In this document: positions 9,826 to 21,932 of the stretch, piece by piece
How the letters are laid out: each line of letters begins with the position of its first letter
Position numbering within the stretch: position 1 is the stretch's first letter
NCBI GenBank assembly: GCA_015143295.1
Contig: CM026570.1
Coordinates: 29,257,648-29,321,647, forward strand
DNA length: 64,000 nucleotides
Direction of reading: 5' to 3'
DNA from: Tetracentron sinense
Taxonomy: Eukaryota; Streptophyta; Magnoliopsida; Trochodendrales; Trochodendraceae
The notes under the pieces: generated by a model
What the model saw: the letters and a program-made list of their open reading frames with translations, nothing else
Database searches by the model: none
Told to the model about the DNA's origin: nothing
Translations under genes and position numbers: made by a program

Positions 9826-9942
9826 GTTGACGAGTATAAGTGACTCGTCGATGAGTGGGTGACAGGAAAATGAAGCAATAGCTTCTGTCTCCACTCGTCG
9901 ACGACTCAACCCCAAATTACACTCACTCGTCAACGAGTGCCT
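9826..9942 (+). repeat. CTCGTCGACGAG palindrome cluster in copia LTR
   Basis: Four to six near-copies of a 12-14 bp dyad (ACTCGTTGACGAGT, ACTCGTCGATGAGT, ACTCGTCGACGACT, ACTCGTCAACGAGT). They sit about 80-200 bp upstream of the TATA box, a layout like that of the unrelated gypsy LTRs here. Palindromic motifs are known in Sirevirus LTRs. Confidence 0.85.
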
Positions 9943-10024
9943 ATGGGAAAAATCATCAACGGCTAGTTTTAAATGGCTAGTTCGTATTTAATTCTATCCC
10001 CAACGGCCATATTGATTGTCCAAC

Positions 10025-10033
10025 TATAAATAG
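10025..10033 (+). promoter_or_regulatory. TATA box of Sirevirus-like LTR
   Basis: TATAAATAG in a locally A/T-rich stretch, followed by a leader-like region with ATTCACTATTCTATTGC. Position in the LTR fits the U3/R border. Confidence 0.7.
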
Positions 10034-10705
10034 AGTTGATTTATGATAAAAATTCAACATTCTAAGGATTCCATTCACTATTCTATTGCTCATTCATCAC
10101 TCACTAACTTCCAGTAATCCATACTCTATTTTTTCATTGAATACTTAGAATCCTAATCTTTCTTTCCATGAGCATTCAATTCCAATCAGTCTTGAGAGAT
10201 TGTAACTCTTGCATTCAATTCTTATCTAGCTCAAATTAGGAGCTTTCAATTCGGATTTTAAATCCACAAATTTCTGTATTTATTGAAAGTCAAGAATCAG
10301 GGATTCTTGTGCCCTATCAAGAAGAGTGTCTTCTTTGTATCCAAGAGAAAGTCTCTCTTGAAGAGGTTATTCCTTAGCTTGTTAAAAGGAGTGCTATAGG
10401 TTCTTCCTGAGTCTGGAAAAGGATTGTAAGGCTTGCTCTCTGCCAAAAAGAAGAGTACGATTATTGAATCGTGTGAAAATCCTTGAAGTGGAAATGCTTA
10501 AAGGCGGGGACGTAGGCAAGTTGTTGAACCTCGATAACATCTCTAGTGTCTGGTATCTTTACCCCCTCTCTCTCTTTTATTATCTCTGATTTTATTTGGT
10601 AGTTGTTGTGATAAATTTTAATTTCCGCAAATATCACTTAGAGTAAAATTTTAAATTGCCATAAACCCTATGCACCCCCCTCTAGGGTCCATTATCTAGG
10701 CATCA

Positions 10706-11772
10706 CAAGGTATACTTCACAAGTCTCCAAAAATGAGAGTAATAAAATTTAGTTTAAACCAAATCATCTTGTACAAGTTTAGGGTCAACATAAACATAGC
10801 TCACTAAGATCAAAGTACTCCAACAACTTATAAAACTACAATGCAACATCAAAACTATAATTGAAACCAAAGTACCATAAGTCTCTTACATCCCTTAAAA
10901 ACTGAAACAAACACCTACTAATAAGGAAAGCTATCTAGATTTCTAGCTCCCTCGGAGAAAATTTTGCCTCCCTCCTCAACGCCGTAGGTCTCCTCAACCC
11001 AAGGCTCAACCACCGACTCTGACTCCACACCTGCCAAGACAATTGTCTGGCTGAGTACAAAAGCACTCGATGTATATAAAATCTAACCAACAACATAGTA
11101 TACCTGCACTTAGTTAGAACCATAACCAATAGCGCAATAACATAATCAGAATGTGAAAGAACATGTGCTCATATACATCATATCATCACCTTGACTCGTG
11201 TACTTGTGAGAACCTTAGACATAGAAGACAACATACTTATGAGATGTTTATGCTTATGAGATGCTTATGCTTATGAACTTATTCAGATCGTACACTTATT
11301 TAGATCTCTCATTGGGCTTATTCAGTATGACAGGCGTATGCAATGCTTATGCTTATGAGTCTTGAGCAGCTTATTCAGAGCATGCACTTATTCAGATCCC
11401 TCATCGGGCTTATTTAGAATATCAGGCGTATGTAATGCTTATGCTTGTGGTCCACATGTGTGACTTGTGAGACTCTTACCTTAACATACACGTGCATTTG
11501 TGCATAAGTGTCGCAATTAACATTCGAATCGGTCAACGCTTAGATTCCGATCTCCTACCATGGAAACGCCACTATACTGTCTCATACCAAATAGTTAGAG
11601 AATTCTCGGTTTGAAAGATTTTTCTCAAAGTATTGGCTTAACCGAATATCAATTACCATGCAAAATAATTAGGCATAATTTAACAAAAAATCACATATAT
11701 AAACCTTATCATGGTTCTTAGCATAATTCATAATCAATTTCCAACAATTCCATAATGTCATATTAGTACTTA
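10706..11772 (-). mobile_element. Old gypsy E6 3' LTR, second part
   Basis: Minus-strand LTR tail with a decayed stem-loop (around 11050) and an acidic reading frame (10918-11031). Between 11200 and 11460 lies a repeat with GCTTATTCAGAT and CTTATGCTTATGA, about 110 bp per unit. It is read as the continuation of the LTR beginning at 22878, split by element E2. The terminal CGACA-type end is not seen, so the outer end is lost or mutated. Confidence 0.65.
10918..11031 (-). CDS. Diverged LTR micro-ORF (E6)
   Basis: On the minus strand the frame after GGCAG|GT reads GVESESVVEPWVEETYGVEE and ends SFPY before TAG (10918-10920). EPWVEE is kept and the following residues are T-Y instead of E-Y. Codons differ from other families (PWV is CCT TGG GTT here). 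No ATG precedes it in frame nearby. As in E5, homology begins exactly at the CAG|GT junction. Confidence 0.4.
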   Translation of the reverse strand, partial: GVESESVVEPWVEETYGVEEGGKIFSEGARNLDSFPY

Positions 11773-12056
11773 TGTAACGCCCCGAAATACCCCCTAGGAG
11801 TTTAGGGATATTTTAGGTGTCACACTACGTACCTATCAAACCATCCTGTAATGCACAAGATAAAATACAGTACTAACAACGATAATTAGAGCGCGGAAGC
11901 TATCATATATGCGGAAGCGTAAACAAATTTTCATTTCTTCTAATGATCCAAAATAGTATTCCAAGTTAACATAAATACAAGACATGTCTAAGTCTAAGGT
12001 GGACAGGCCCACCTATCAAAATATCAAAATACATAAGACCCTCTCATACTCTCCCC

Positions 12057-12197
12057 TCAACAGTAGTCGAGGTATGGCCACACATTGAGGTCTCGATCCG
12101 CCTGAGACTGTAATGGAATAGCCGGCTCTCTCTCCTCTATATACTCTTCCTCGACCCAAGGCTCCGGGTCGAGGGCTTCCTCAGTACCTGCCGACAT
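12057..12197 (-). CDS. LTR micro-ORF, E2 3' LTR (46 codons)
   Basis: Complete frame: MSAGTEEALDPEPWVEEEY, then IEEREPAIPLQSQADRDLNV and WPYLDYC before TGA (12057-12059). A second in-frame ATG at 12215 adds six residues. It differs from the E1 5' LTR copy by very few residues, as expected within one subfamily. Confidence 0.5.
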   Translation of the reverse strand: MSAGTEEALDPEPWVEEEYIEEREPAIPLQSQADRDLNVWPYLDYC

Positions 12198-12485
12198 GAA
12201 AGTACGGTTGAGCATGGAATACTCAGCGAGTACAAGCTACTAGCAAACCATAACAATAATAAAACACACAACAGTAATATCATACAAGCAGTAATAGAAG
12301 CATCACAAAAGAAACAGTATAAGGCACGATACAATACAATCATCATGACGTGCGTACATGAATGCGAAAACGCCGATAAAACTCATGCTTGAAAACCCAT
12401 GTCATGTCTCGGTATGCCTCGTAGAAATCATGTATGCGTGCGTGCATGAATGCATGATCATCATCTTGTAAACTTCCATCTTGTA

Positions 12486-12880
12486 ATGTGAGCCAGAGGC
12501 TAGCACCCGGAGCTCCCTAGGCTGTCAACCTCCTTGATATGCAATGCACTTGTGAGCCAGAGGCTAGCACCCGAATCTCCCTGGGCTACCAACCTCCTTG
12601 ATATGCAATGCACTTGTGAGCCAGAGGTTAGCACCCGAATCTCCCTGGGCTGCCAACCTCCTTGATATGCAATGCACTTGTGAGCCAGAGGTTAGTACCC
12701 GAATGTCCCTGGGCTACCAACCTCCTTGATATGAAATGTTTGGTTTTCTTGTGAGCCGGAGGCTAGTACCCGAATTTTCCCTGGGCTACCAACCTCCTTG
12801 ACAATAGGTGTTTTAGGGGTTATCTTGTGAGCCAGAGGCTAGTACCCGAATTCTCCCTGGGCTACCAACCTCCTTGACAT
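12486..12880 (-). repeat. CAAGGAGGTTGG tandem repeats, 6 units
   Basis: Six units of about 62-75 bp; the inner three are nearly identical and share the spacer ATGCAATGCACTTGTGAGCC. They correspond to the units at 26993-27388. Confidence 0.92.
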
Positions 12881-13857
12881 GCAATATTTTCTTGTTGTTT
12901 ATTATATGCACATGCTCTTAAAATCTCGGTTCATGCTATCATGCGTGCTCGTGTACGTGTCCATAGTGACAATCATGATAATGAGGATAACCAAGATATA
13001 ACATTACAATTCAATTCATGATATGAACATAGGTAACTTAAGTAGTTTGCATAACATTTGATCAATTTATCATTTATAAGAACGCATGCATAAAACCCAT
13101 TTCCATATTCTTCATTTAGATCATTTATTCATCGTTTAGGCATTTTGTCAAACACAACACATGCAATGTTTCTTAATAATTCATCGTGTTCTTTTTAACG
13201 CATATTTTCCATCCAAACATCAAGGTAAGTTCATTATTGGTAAAATACCCATCCACCATTTCCATCACACACATCACACAACATACATCTCGGCATCCAA
13301 TCGCCACATCCAACATTCCATCCACACATCCACACATTTTTCATTATCTTGTTTATATTTAATGGGGGATAACACATTTCATAAGGAGGAAAACATAATA
13401 TAAAGAATCACATTTTTATATAGAAAACCTAGATCTTTGCTAGGGTAAGTTAGTAGGGTGTACTAACCTTAAATCAAGGCTTGATCTTGGCTGTAAACCT
13501 TGATTGGAGCTTCCACTTGAAAAGAAGAACCCTTTGCTTGAAGGAGACTTGTGTTGGGGAAGAAACCTCTTTCAAAAACGTGAGTGAGTGCTGCCCTAGC
13601 TTGGAGAATGTACCCCACCCGAGCTTGAGCCTTGAACTTGAAGCAATCCAAGTTGAGGATGATCTAGGGTTCTTAAACCCCCTTTGATTTCTCCTCAAAA
13701 ACAAAATCCTAGGTTAGAGTCTCTTCTCCTCTCTTCTAATCCCCCAAATCCTCTAAGTGTTGAGAATGAGCCCTAAAGGCTCGGGTTAAACTCTTAAGGT
13801 AAGAGTGAACCGACCAAAAGACCATAATACCCTTACTGAAATTTCTGCAAAAACACG

Positions 13858-14187
13858 AGTGCCGAACACGTTGAGCTGTGAATAGTGCCAAACACGTTGT
13901 GCTGTGAATAGTGCCGAACACGTTGTGCTGTGAATAGTGCCGAACACGTTGTGCTGTGAATAGTGCCGAACACGTTGAGCTGTGAATAGTGCCGAACACG
14001 TTGTGCTGTGAATAGTGCCGAACACGTTGTGCTGTGAATAGTGCCGAACACGTTGTGCTGTGAATAGTGCCGAACACGTTGTGCTGTGAATAGTGCCGAA
14101 CACGTTGTGCTGTGAATAGTGCTGAACACGTTGTGCTGTGAAGGGTACCGAACCCGTTGTGCTGTGAAGGGTGCTGAACCCGTTGTC
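13858..14187 (-). repeat. 26-bp tandem array, about 12-13 units
   Basis: Units contain ACGTTGTGCTGTGAATAG followed by TGCC(G/A)AAC. Variant units with GAACCCG lie at the high-coordinate end (the LTR-start side). All three frames of one strand are open because 26 is not divisible by 3 and the unit lacks stops, so the long reading frames over the array are artefacts. Confidence 0.95.
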
Positions 14188-14420
14188 ACGTTGTGTTGTG
14201 TATAGTGCTGAGCTCGTTGTCCGTTGTCTTATGTACAACGTGCCCGTCGTGAGCTGTACAACGTACACGTTGTTTGCTGTACAACGTACCCGTTGTCTGT
14301 TGCACAACGGACGCACAACGTATACGTTATCAGAGCTAAAGCTACGTTATCAGAGTACGTTGTCAGAGCTACGTCCTTAGTGCCTTCCGAGCTAAGTCCT
14401 TAGTGCCTTCCGAGCTATGT
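14188..14420 (-). repeat. ACGTTGT/ACAACGT degenerate dyads beside the 26-bp array
   Basis: Multiple short inverted repeats such as ACAACGTACACGTTGT and ACGTTATCAGAG, then GCTACGTCCTTAGTGCCTTCCGA repeated three times with small changes. The same block adjoins each 26-bp array (25500-25745, 33470-33710, 45430-45720, 62740-62995). It probably seeded the array; no gene is visible. Confidence 0.7.
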
Positions 14421-14658
14421 CCTTAGTGCATAACCGAACGATCGATTGCCTGCAGGTCCAGACTGTTTTGGCGATATCTTTTGACTCGTTCGTCCGATTT
14501 TGACGATTTAACTTGTGTTGGGTTCGTACTTCGAAAAGGAACATTTCTGATGTTTTGGAATTTCAAATTTCTTCCTTATTTATTAATTATACATATTTAA
14601 AGGCAAAATGGCAATGAAAGTGTCATGCATTAAATGTGAAAAGGTCCGGGGCTCTACA

Positions 14659-14672
14659 TCCTCCCCCCCTTA
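14659..14672 (-). other. Polypurine tract of E2
   Basis: On the minus strand AAGGGGGGGAGGA immediately precedes the LTR start TGTAGAGCCCC. Confidence 0.85.
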
Positions 14673-14758
14673 CAAAAATTTCATCCTCGAAATTTAGACG
14701 CTACTTGCATTACAAACCAAAAAGAAAATTACAAGTCATATACAAACTTATGCAAAAC

Positions 14759-17700
14759 TCATTCAAATAATTCTGGGTACTTCGCTTTGACTTCGGCTTC
14801 ACGCTCCCATGTAGCTTCTTCCCGAGCATGGTGTTGCCATTGCACAAGAACCAAAGGGATTGTCTTGTTGCGAAGCACTTGATCTCTTCGATCCAAAATC
14901 TGAACCGGCTTTTCAATCAAGGTGAGGTCCTCTCGAATCTCCAACGGTTCCAAGTCTATGACATGCGAAGGATCCGCAATGTACTTCCGAAGCATAGACA
15001 CATGGAAGACGTTGTGAACTGCGGCCATGTGAGGTGGGAGAGCTACCCTGTAAGCAACCTCACCAACTCGCGTGATAATCTCAAAAGGCCCAACATACCG
15101 AGGACTGGGCTTGCCTCGCTTGCCAAATCTCATGATCCCTTTGCTAGGAGATACTTTCACAAAAACTTGATCCCCTACTTGAAATTCCAAGTCCCTACGG
15201 CGCGTGTCCGCATAACTTTTCTGGCGATCTTGAGCGGCTTTCAATCGATCCCGAATGATCTTAACTGTGTTTGCAGTTTGCTCAATCAACTCCGGACCAA
15301 GTACTTTCCTTTCTCCTACCTCATCCCAATAGAGAGGAGACCTACGACTTCGCCCATACAAGGCCTCAAATGGTGCCATTTGGATACTCGCCTGATAGCT
15401 GTTATTATAGGCGAATTCAACCAAAGGCAAGTGCTCTTCCCAACTGCCTCTGAAATCCAACATACAAGCCCGAAGCATGTCTTCAATGACTTGGTTCACT
15501 CTCTCGGTTTGTCCATCTGTCTGTTGATGAAAAGCGGTGCTGAAATCAAGTCGGGAACCCATAGCCTCCTGGAAGCTTTTCCCGAATCGTGATGTGAATC
15601 TTGGATCCCGATCTGACACAATACTAACGGGCACACCATGCAACCTCACCACTTCCTTGATGTACAAAGCGGCTAACTGACTAGAGTTGAAAGTAGTTCG
15701 GTAAGGCAAGAAGTGAGCGGACTTCGACAAACGATCCACTACTACCCATATCGCATCTGAGCCCCTTGCTGTCTTTGGCAAGCCAACTATGAAATCCATG
15801 GATATGTTCTCCCATTTCCACTCGGGAATCGGAAGGGACTGTAATAGACCTGCGGGCCGCATGTGTTCTGCTTTCACTGTTGACACACCAAGCACCGTGC
15901 TACATATTCCGCAACCTCCCTCTTCATATTCCGCCACCAAAAGTGACTCTTGAGGTTCCGGTACATCTTTGTACCCCCTGGATGCACTGTGTACTTCGAA
16001 CGGTGTGCTTCATCCAAAATCTCTCTTCGAAGATCTGCATTGGCTGGGACGCACAGCCTTCCCTTGAATGTGATAGCACCCCGACTAGTGAGAGAAAAAT
16101 CTTCACTGCCCTTGGCAACTTCCTTGTCCCGGAAAGCCAACAATTCCGCATCCATGGCTTGATATGCTTGGATCAAATCTATAATGTACGGCCGAACCGT
16201 AACATTTGCCAAGGTAGGACCACGGACAGAGTTATTCACACTGATGTCCAGATTTGCCAAATCTTCTAGTAGCTTTCATTCTTGAACCAACATGTGTGCT
16301 AACAACCCCTGAGGTCTTCTACTCAAAGCATCAGCCACTACATTTGCCTTACCCAGGTGGTATTGAATGGTACAATCATAGTCCTTCAGAAATTCCATCC
16401 AACGCCGTTGCCTTAGATTCAATTCCTTTTGGGAAAAGAGGTACTTGAGGCTCTTGTGGTCCGTATACACATAGAATTCCACCCCGTATAAGTAATGTCG
16501 CCAGATCTTGAGTGCAAACACGACTGCGGCAAGCTCTAAGTCGTTCGTGGGGTAATTCTTCTCATGCTCCTTCAATTACCTCGATGCATAGGCAATGACC
16601 TTCTTGTGTTGCATAAGCACACATCCAAGTCCAACGTGTGAGGCATCACTGTACACCTCATACCCAAGAGGTCCGGATGGCACTGTAAGGACAGGAGCTG
16701 TAGTAAGCCTCTTCTTCAGTTCTGTGAAACTGATCTCACACTTGTCGCTCCATACAAACTTCGTATTCTTCCTTGTCAGGTAAGTAAGCGGTGCTGCAAG
16801 GCTAGAGAAACCCTCTACGAATCTCCTGTAGTAGCCTGCCAACCCAAGGAAGCTGCGTATCTCCGTAACACTCTTGGGCTTCGCCCAACTCATAACTGCT
16901 TCGATCTTCTTCGGATCTACCGAGATACCTTCTGCAGAAACAACGTGGCCTAGGAATGCCACCTCTTCCAACCAAAACTCACACTTGCTAAGTTTGGCGT
17001 ATAGCTTGTGCTCTCTTAGCATTTCCAAAGCAAGGTGTAGGTCGCGTGTGTGATCTTCCCTTGTCTGGGAATAGACCAAAATGTCATCAACAAATACAAT
17101 CACACACCTATCAAGATATGGCCGGAACACCCGGTTCATCAAATCCATAAAGGCTGCCGGCGCGTTCGTGAGTCCAAAAGGCATCACCAAGAACTCGTAG
17201 TGTCCATACCGAGTCCTGAAAGCAGTTTTGGGAACATCTTCCGCCTTAATCTTCAACTGGTGATAACCCGATCGAAGATCTATCTTTGAGAAAAATCTCG
17301 CTCCCTTTACCTGATCGAACAAAACATCAATTCTAGGCAATGGATACCTATTCTTTATAGTGACCTTGTTCAATTGCCGGTAATCGACGCACATCAGCAT
17401 CGAACCATCTTTCTTCTTAACAAACAACACCGGGGCACCCCACGGTGAGACACTTGGTCGAATGAAACCAAGGCCTTGTAATTCCTCCAATTGAGTCTTC
17501 AACTCCTTAAGTTCAACTGGGGCCATTCTATACGGAGCCCGAAAGATGGGAGTTGTGCCTGCTGCAAGCTCGATCACAAACTCAATCTCCCTGTCTGGAG
17601 GTAATCCTGGCAACTCCTCTGGAAACACATCCAGGAATTCACTCACGACTGGAATTGTCGATGAGTCCTTTGCCTCGGGGTTAGCTAGGCTCAACGCCGT

Positions 17701-18083
17701 AAAACGAGCGATATCTCTACCCTTCAACCCCCGAAAGTGAAATGGTTTTCCTTCTACCGGCTTGAAGAGTACCATCTTCTCAAAGCAAGCTATATGCCCA
17801 TGATGCGCTGCTAACCAATCCATTCCCAATATAACATCAAAGTCTTGGAATCCAAGGACGATGAGATCAACCGCCAACTCGTGGCTTCCAACTTGGACCA
17901 CACTATTTCTATACACTTTATCTATCAATACTGTTTTGCCGAGGGGAGTCGAAATGGCTAACTCCGGTTTTAGCTGTCTAGGCTCCTCAGAAAAGCCTTC
18001 TGAAAAACTCGGCGAGACAAACGAATGAGTAGACCCGGTATCAATCAACACTCGAGCCAAATACTCATTGACTAGTAGGGTTC
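14759..18083 (-). pseudogene. E2 pol: protease, RT, RNase H, integrase, chromodomain-like tail
   Basis: Minus-strand pol starting at the intron acceptor (18083). Protease has [12 protein letters not shown] has the catalytic [10 protein letters not shown] (near 17085); RNase H has EVYSDASH and DLELAAVVF; integrase has the H2C2 finger, then Asp (MDFIVGLP), Asp (VSDRDPRF), Glu (VIEDML) and the chromodomain-like end [17 protein letters not shown] with TGA at 14759-14761. Breaks: TAA at 16576-16578 (Gln codon in the SRQLKEHE region), TGA at 16276-16278 (Trp codon) and a 1-base loss near 15878 after CLVCQQ. Otherwise it is full length (about 1100 residues), so inactivation is fairly recent. Confidence 0.93.
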
Positions 18084-18229
18084 CTGAAATTTTAGCTAGC
18101 GGAGTTAATCCATGCATCAACAGCGTATACGTGTAGGTATATATACATATAGAACATGCCGAGTACGTACACAAAGAATATAGCATAACATAACAATCAC
18201 GAATAAAGAAAATAACTCCAAACGCGTAC
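18084..18229 (-). other. Predicted gag-pol intron (146 bp) of E2
   Basis: Donor CAAG|GTACGC, acceptor ATTTCAG|GAAC, A/T-rich body with a possible branch site (GATTAAC). Removal joins GTG CAA G to GA ACC CTA, giving [19 protein letters not shown] with no frame change. Unspliced, the gag frame runs into a stop within the segment. Splicing is inferred from sequence; the same arrangement recurs in E1 and E3. Confidence 0.6.
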
Positions 18230-19477
18230 CTTGCACCACATCATCAGATGCAAGTGCATCACCCTCTGTCAAAGCAAACACACGCCCCTGGTTCGCCTGG
18301 CGAGACTGAGGTGTAGACCGGGTAGTCTAAGATGACGCCTGATATGATCCTGCTGGGCGTGCTGGTGGCCTAATCCCCTGAGACTGGCCTGGTAAATGCC
18401 GGGTAAGGCATCCCTGATCACGTGGCCCTGGCGACCACAGTGAAAACATCCACCCGATGCTCTTAGGCAATCCCCTGCTGGGTGCCTTCGGCCGCATGAA
18501 GGGCAGGCCTCGTGTGTGCGGGTAGGAGGGGCCTGAGGTGGAGCATATCTCGCCACCTGAGGTGCAACTGGCCATGGGGCCGGGAGAGCCTGAGGTCGAG
18601 GTGCCTGTGGCACGTATTGCCGTGGTGCTGGGGCCGCATAAGTCGGCCTCATCGGTGGTGCTGGCCACGTATACTGATAAGGGCCGGTACGAGCCCGCCT
18701 CTCTGGAGGTGCTGAACTACTGGCTTGGCCTCTCGCCAACTCTCTCTTCTTAGACACCGCTTCAGAATTGGCCTCGACCAATAAGGCCTTGTCTACCACT
18801 TCAGGGTAGGTAGCATGCCTAAAAATGGAAACCTTCTCCATAATAACATCCTTGAGCCCTTGCTCAAATCTTTTCGCCTTCATTGCCTCAGTAGCAACCA
18901 TATGAGGCGCAAATCTCGACAATTCTGAGAACTTGGCCTCATAAGCGGCCACAGACATCGAACCTTGCTCAAGGTTGATGAATTCTCTCTCTTTCTTTTC
19001 CCGTGCACCGATCGGAAAATACTTCTTGTAAAAAGTATCTTTGAACTCATCCCAAGTCCAAGGTTGACCCTGCATGGTCAAATCTCGCGTCCTCAATGCG
19101 GACAACCACCAATGGTGGGCTTCACCCTCTAGCATGAAAACTGCCCATGCTACTCTATCCTCCTCTGTAGGCGAGAGGACCGCAAAAATATTCTCCATCT
19201 GGAGGATCCACGCCTCCGCAGCAAGAGGGTCCACACTCCCATGGAAGGATGGAGGCCTCAATCTCCTGAATGCCTCAACTCCAGCTGTATGATGTACTGG
19301 AGCTGCGGGCGGTGGAGTAGGTGCCGCCGACGATGGTATAGCTTGCCGAGCCGCCAGTATGGCGAGTGTCTCAACAATAGAGCCTAAGACCTGAGAGAGG
19401 TCCGGCTGCTCATCCTCATCCCGTGAAGAAGAGGAAGCTCTGGTATGTGGTCCACGACCCCGTGTGTTCCGTCTCAT
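18230..19477 (-). pseudogene. E2 gag (capsid and nucleocapsid)
   Basis: ATG at 19477 (MRRNTRGRGPHTRAS). The retrotransposon gag core includes GVEAFRRLRPPSFHGSVDPL, WILQMENIF, MLEGEAHHWW, FKDTFYKKYFP and EQGSMSVAAYEAKFSELSRF. The C-terminal part is Pro/Ala-rich, with a knuckle-like CPSCGRRHPAGDC and a CCHC knuckle CFHCGRQGHVIRD. One base is missing in the knuckle at the last Cys, shifting the frame; homology then continues to the intron donor at 18230. AYEAKF is intact here but deleted in both E3 copies. Confidence 0.92.
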
Positions 19478-19838
19478 GACTAAAGTCCTGAGAATAATAA
19501 CACCACATGAGTCTAACTTGAAACCACAGTTTATTTCAATGTCATTTCACAATAATTCAATTTGTATTAGTTGTATAATACTAATATACATCACATCAAG
19601 TCATCAGAGTATTCATCACATTATACTTATACTTTAGTGTTCTAGCGTACCTAGGACCCGTACTTGGTTAAAGCAACCATTTTAGACTAAGACTAAAGTT
19701 TAGTCTTAAACTTGGAACCAGACTCGTTCCCGACTCACTTCCTTCCTAACTTGTTTCCTAACATATGCTCTTGTCAAGCCGTGGTATAAGATTCTAAGTG
19801 ACCCTAGAGACCTAAAGCCTAAGCTTTGATACCACTTC
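19478..19838 (-). other. E2 leader with primer-binding site
   Basis: The PBS at 19824-19835 reads GTGGTATCAAAG on the minus strand, one base off the initiator-tRNA-Met match. The rest is noncoding leader ending TTCTCAG then GACTTTAGTC before the gag ATG. TTCTCAG just before ATG is shared with E1 and E3 and could be a leader splice acceptor. Confidence 0.75.
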
Positions 19839-20140
19839 TGTCGCGACCCAAAACCCACCCTAGGAGTTAGAGTGAATCGTGGACGACTAAATCATGACTT
19901 ACATGACTTGCTTGACAAACCACCTGCAAAACACCCACAGAGCATATACAATAGAGGATAACAGCGGAAGCATAGCTATAAGACACAGCGGAATTCTAAC
20001 GAACCTCTAAGTATATACACATGGTCCAAGTTTTAATACAAAGAAATCAAAACAAAGAAAGTGCGGACATGCCCGCCAAAATACATGGATATAATCACTC
20101 ATGCTCACCCACAGCTAATCCACTCAGAATCTAACACCAC

Positions 20141-20260
20141 CTACTGATAACCCTCTACGGGAGGTTCCTCAAAAGGCTCCTCGACGTACTCCTCCTCCAC
20201 CCATGGACCAGGAGCACAAACATCAAATGGAGTAGCAGCTCCCTCAGAACCTGCCGACAT
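20141..20260 (-). CDS. LTR micro-ORF, E2 5' LTR (39 codons)
   Basis: Complete frame starting MSAGSEGAATPFDV, core PWVEEEYVEE, ending VEGYQ before TAG at 20141-20143. It differs from the 1471 copy by two residues (Thr for Ala at position 10, Phe for Leu near 30). Confidence 0.5.
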   Translation of the reverse strand: MSAGSEGAATPFDVCAPGPWVEEEYVEEPFEEPPVEGYQ

Positions 20261-20539
20261 AAGAAGTACGGCTGAGCATGGAATACTCAGCGGGTACTAA
20301 ATACTAACCAACAGTCATAGTATACAGATAGCATACATAAAGTAGGAAGCACGTTGCATATATAGAACAGGAACAATTTATATCATACAAGGAAGTAAAG
20401 CAATTTATATTCATGCTTGCATTCAGAAAGACTGATAAAACCCTTGAAAACATCGTGCACTTGACTTGACTTGAAATACCCTTTGCGTGATTGGGAACTT
20501 GTTAACCGTGTCATGCTTGTCATGCTTGCATTTTCATAA

Positions 20540-20830
20540 TTTAAACATGTTCACATGCCTAGTTGCCGTTCATAGTCCGTCGCAACTAGTACCCTATATG
20601 CAGATGGGTATGCCTAGTTTCCGTTCATAGCCCGTCGCAACTAGCATCCATGCGGAATGTGAATGCCTAGTTGCCGTTCATAGCCCATCGCAACTAGCAT
20701 CCATGCGTGTAATGCCATGCAGAGTTATGCGTGTCATGTGATGCTATGCTATACGTGTCATGCCATGCTATGCTATGCGTGTCATGCGATGCTATGCATG
20801 TCATGCGAGGGGATGGGAGACCTTTCCCTA
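20540..20830 (-). repeat. Two short tandem repeats in the E2 5' LTR
   Basis: Three units of about 60 bp with GCCTAGTTGCCGTTCATAG and CGTCGCAACTAG, then six or more copies of a 12-25 bp unit around GCGTGTCATGC/GATGCTATGC. They occupy the place of the GGGTCTCCC array in other tail-2 LTRs. Confidence 0.8.
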
Positions 20831-21746
20831 TGAAATGCATGATTGTCTTGCCCATGTCAAAAGCGAAGTAAAACATATCTTAGGATATGCCCCACCTCTA
20901 CGTCCCATACTTAAAACATCGGTAAATCACGTCATTTCATGCGTGCTCGTGAGATCGTGTGCATACTTGCATTTGGAATTAAATATGGTAATTTGGGGTA
21001 ATTCACAAAGCATAGCATATAACAATTTAAGTGAGTAATAATCTACGCATTTTAAGAAATGTAAGAAACACACTATCATGAACCCTAACAAATTTCAAGA
21101 GTAATTAAGCATGGGTTCCCTTAATTTATCATTTATTTTGTTCACCTTGGCATTTCATCAAACAAGGGGTGTGTTCATTATTCACTTAAACCTAGATCAT
21201 GCTTTTCTAGGTGGGTTATACTCACATCACACTTGTATGTTCATTATTGGTACAATGCCCTTTCCCATTCGTTCATCACATCATCCACACGGCATCCATT
21301 CGCCAACATCCATCTCCATTCACCATTCATACCACCAATCTCATAACACATATATAAGTGAAGGAAAACAAGGAGAAACAAAGGAAAAAGGGAAGCTATA
21401 ACTAGGAGGGTAGTAAGAAGTACCGACCTTGATCAATGAGGAAGAAAACTCCCCCAAAAACGTGCGTGTAGATGCTGCCCTAGCTTGGGAAAAGTGCTCC
21501 TCACGAGCTTGAACCTTGATCTTGAAGAAAAATGAGCTTGAGGATGATTGTGGGTCTCAAAACCCCTTTGATTATTCTCCAAAAGTAAAACCCTAGCTTA
21601 GGAAACCCTTTCTCCTCTCTTCTAATCCCCCAAATCTCTCTAAGTGTTGAGAATGAGCCCTAAAGGCTCGGGTTAAACTCTTAAGGTAAGAGTGAACCGA
21701 CCAAAAAACCATAATACCCTTACTGAAATTTCTGCAAAAACGCGAG

Positions 21747-21932
21747 TACCGAGCGATCGGTGTTAATGACCGATCGATCGGTTGCCTACCGATCGATCGG
21801 TTTCATAACCGAGCGATCGGTTAAAATTTCACTCTCTGGAAAATTTCCCCATACAAAAATCTAGACCAGTCGATAGCCTCCGAGCGATCGGTTTTGGACC
21901 GATTGATCGCTCCATGGACCGAGCAATCGGTT
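21747..21932 (-). repeat. Palindrome cluster CCGATCGATCGG in E2 5' LTR
   Basis: Seven or eight dyads, several perfect (ACCGATCGATCGGT at about 21770 and 21788). Two groups flank a spacer with GGAAAATTTCCCCATAC, as in S1 and E3. Confidence 0.85.

Larger units (their letters stand above)
9309..10705 (+). mobile_element. Sirevirus-like Ty1/copia 3' LTR
   Basis: Starts TGTTAGCCTCAAG directly after the purine tract. It contains a palindrome cluster (9826-9942), a TATA box (10025-10033) and the CTATGCACCCCCCTCTAGGGT stretch near the end that is usual in plant Sirevirus LTRs. The right end is placed near 10705 by the change to E6 LTR sequence; the exact base is uncertain by several nucleotides. Confidence 0.7.
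11773..14658 (-). mobile_element. E2 3' LTR (26-bp head, tail 1)
   Basis: Runs on the minus strand from TGTAGAGCCCCGG (14658) to GGGGCGTTACA (11773), 2886 bp. Same type as the E1 LTRs: 26-bp array, CAAGGAGG repeats and an intact acidic micro-ORF. A purine tract precedes it on the minus strand. Confidence 0.92.

Noticed and set aside
12486..12880. Regular repeats with spacers resembling a CRISPR array
   Set aside because: Units are 62-75 bp tandem LTR repeats in a plant retrotransposon, without unique spacers or cas genes.
14828..15592. 254-codon frame antisense to integrase, seen also at 32298-33062 and 50466-51074
   Set aside because: It mirrors conserved pol codons on the opposite strand and recurs only where pol is conserved. 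No independent start signal or domain.
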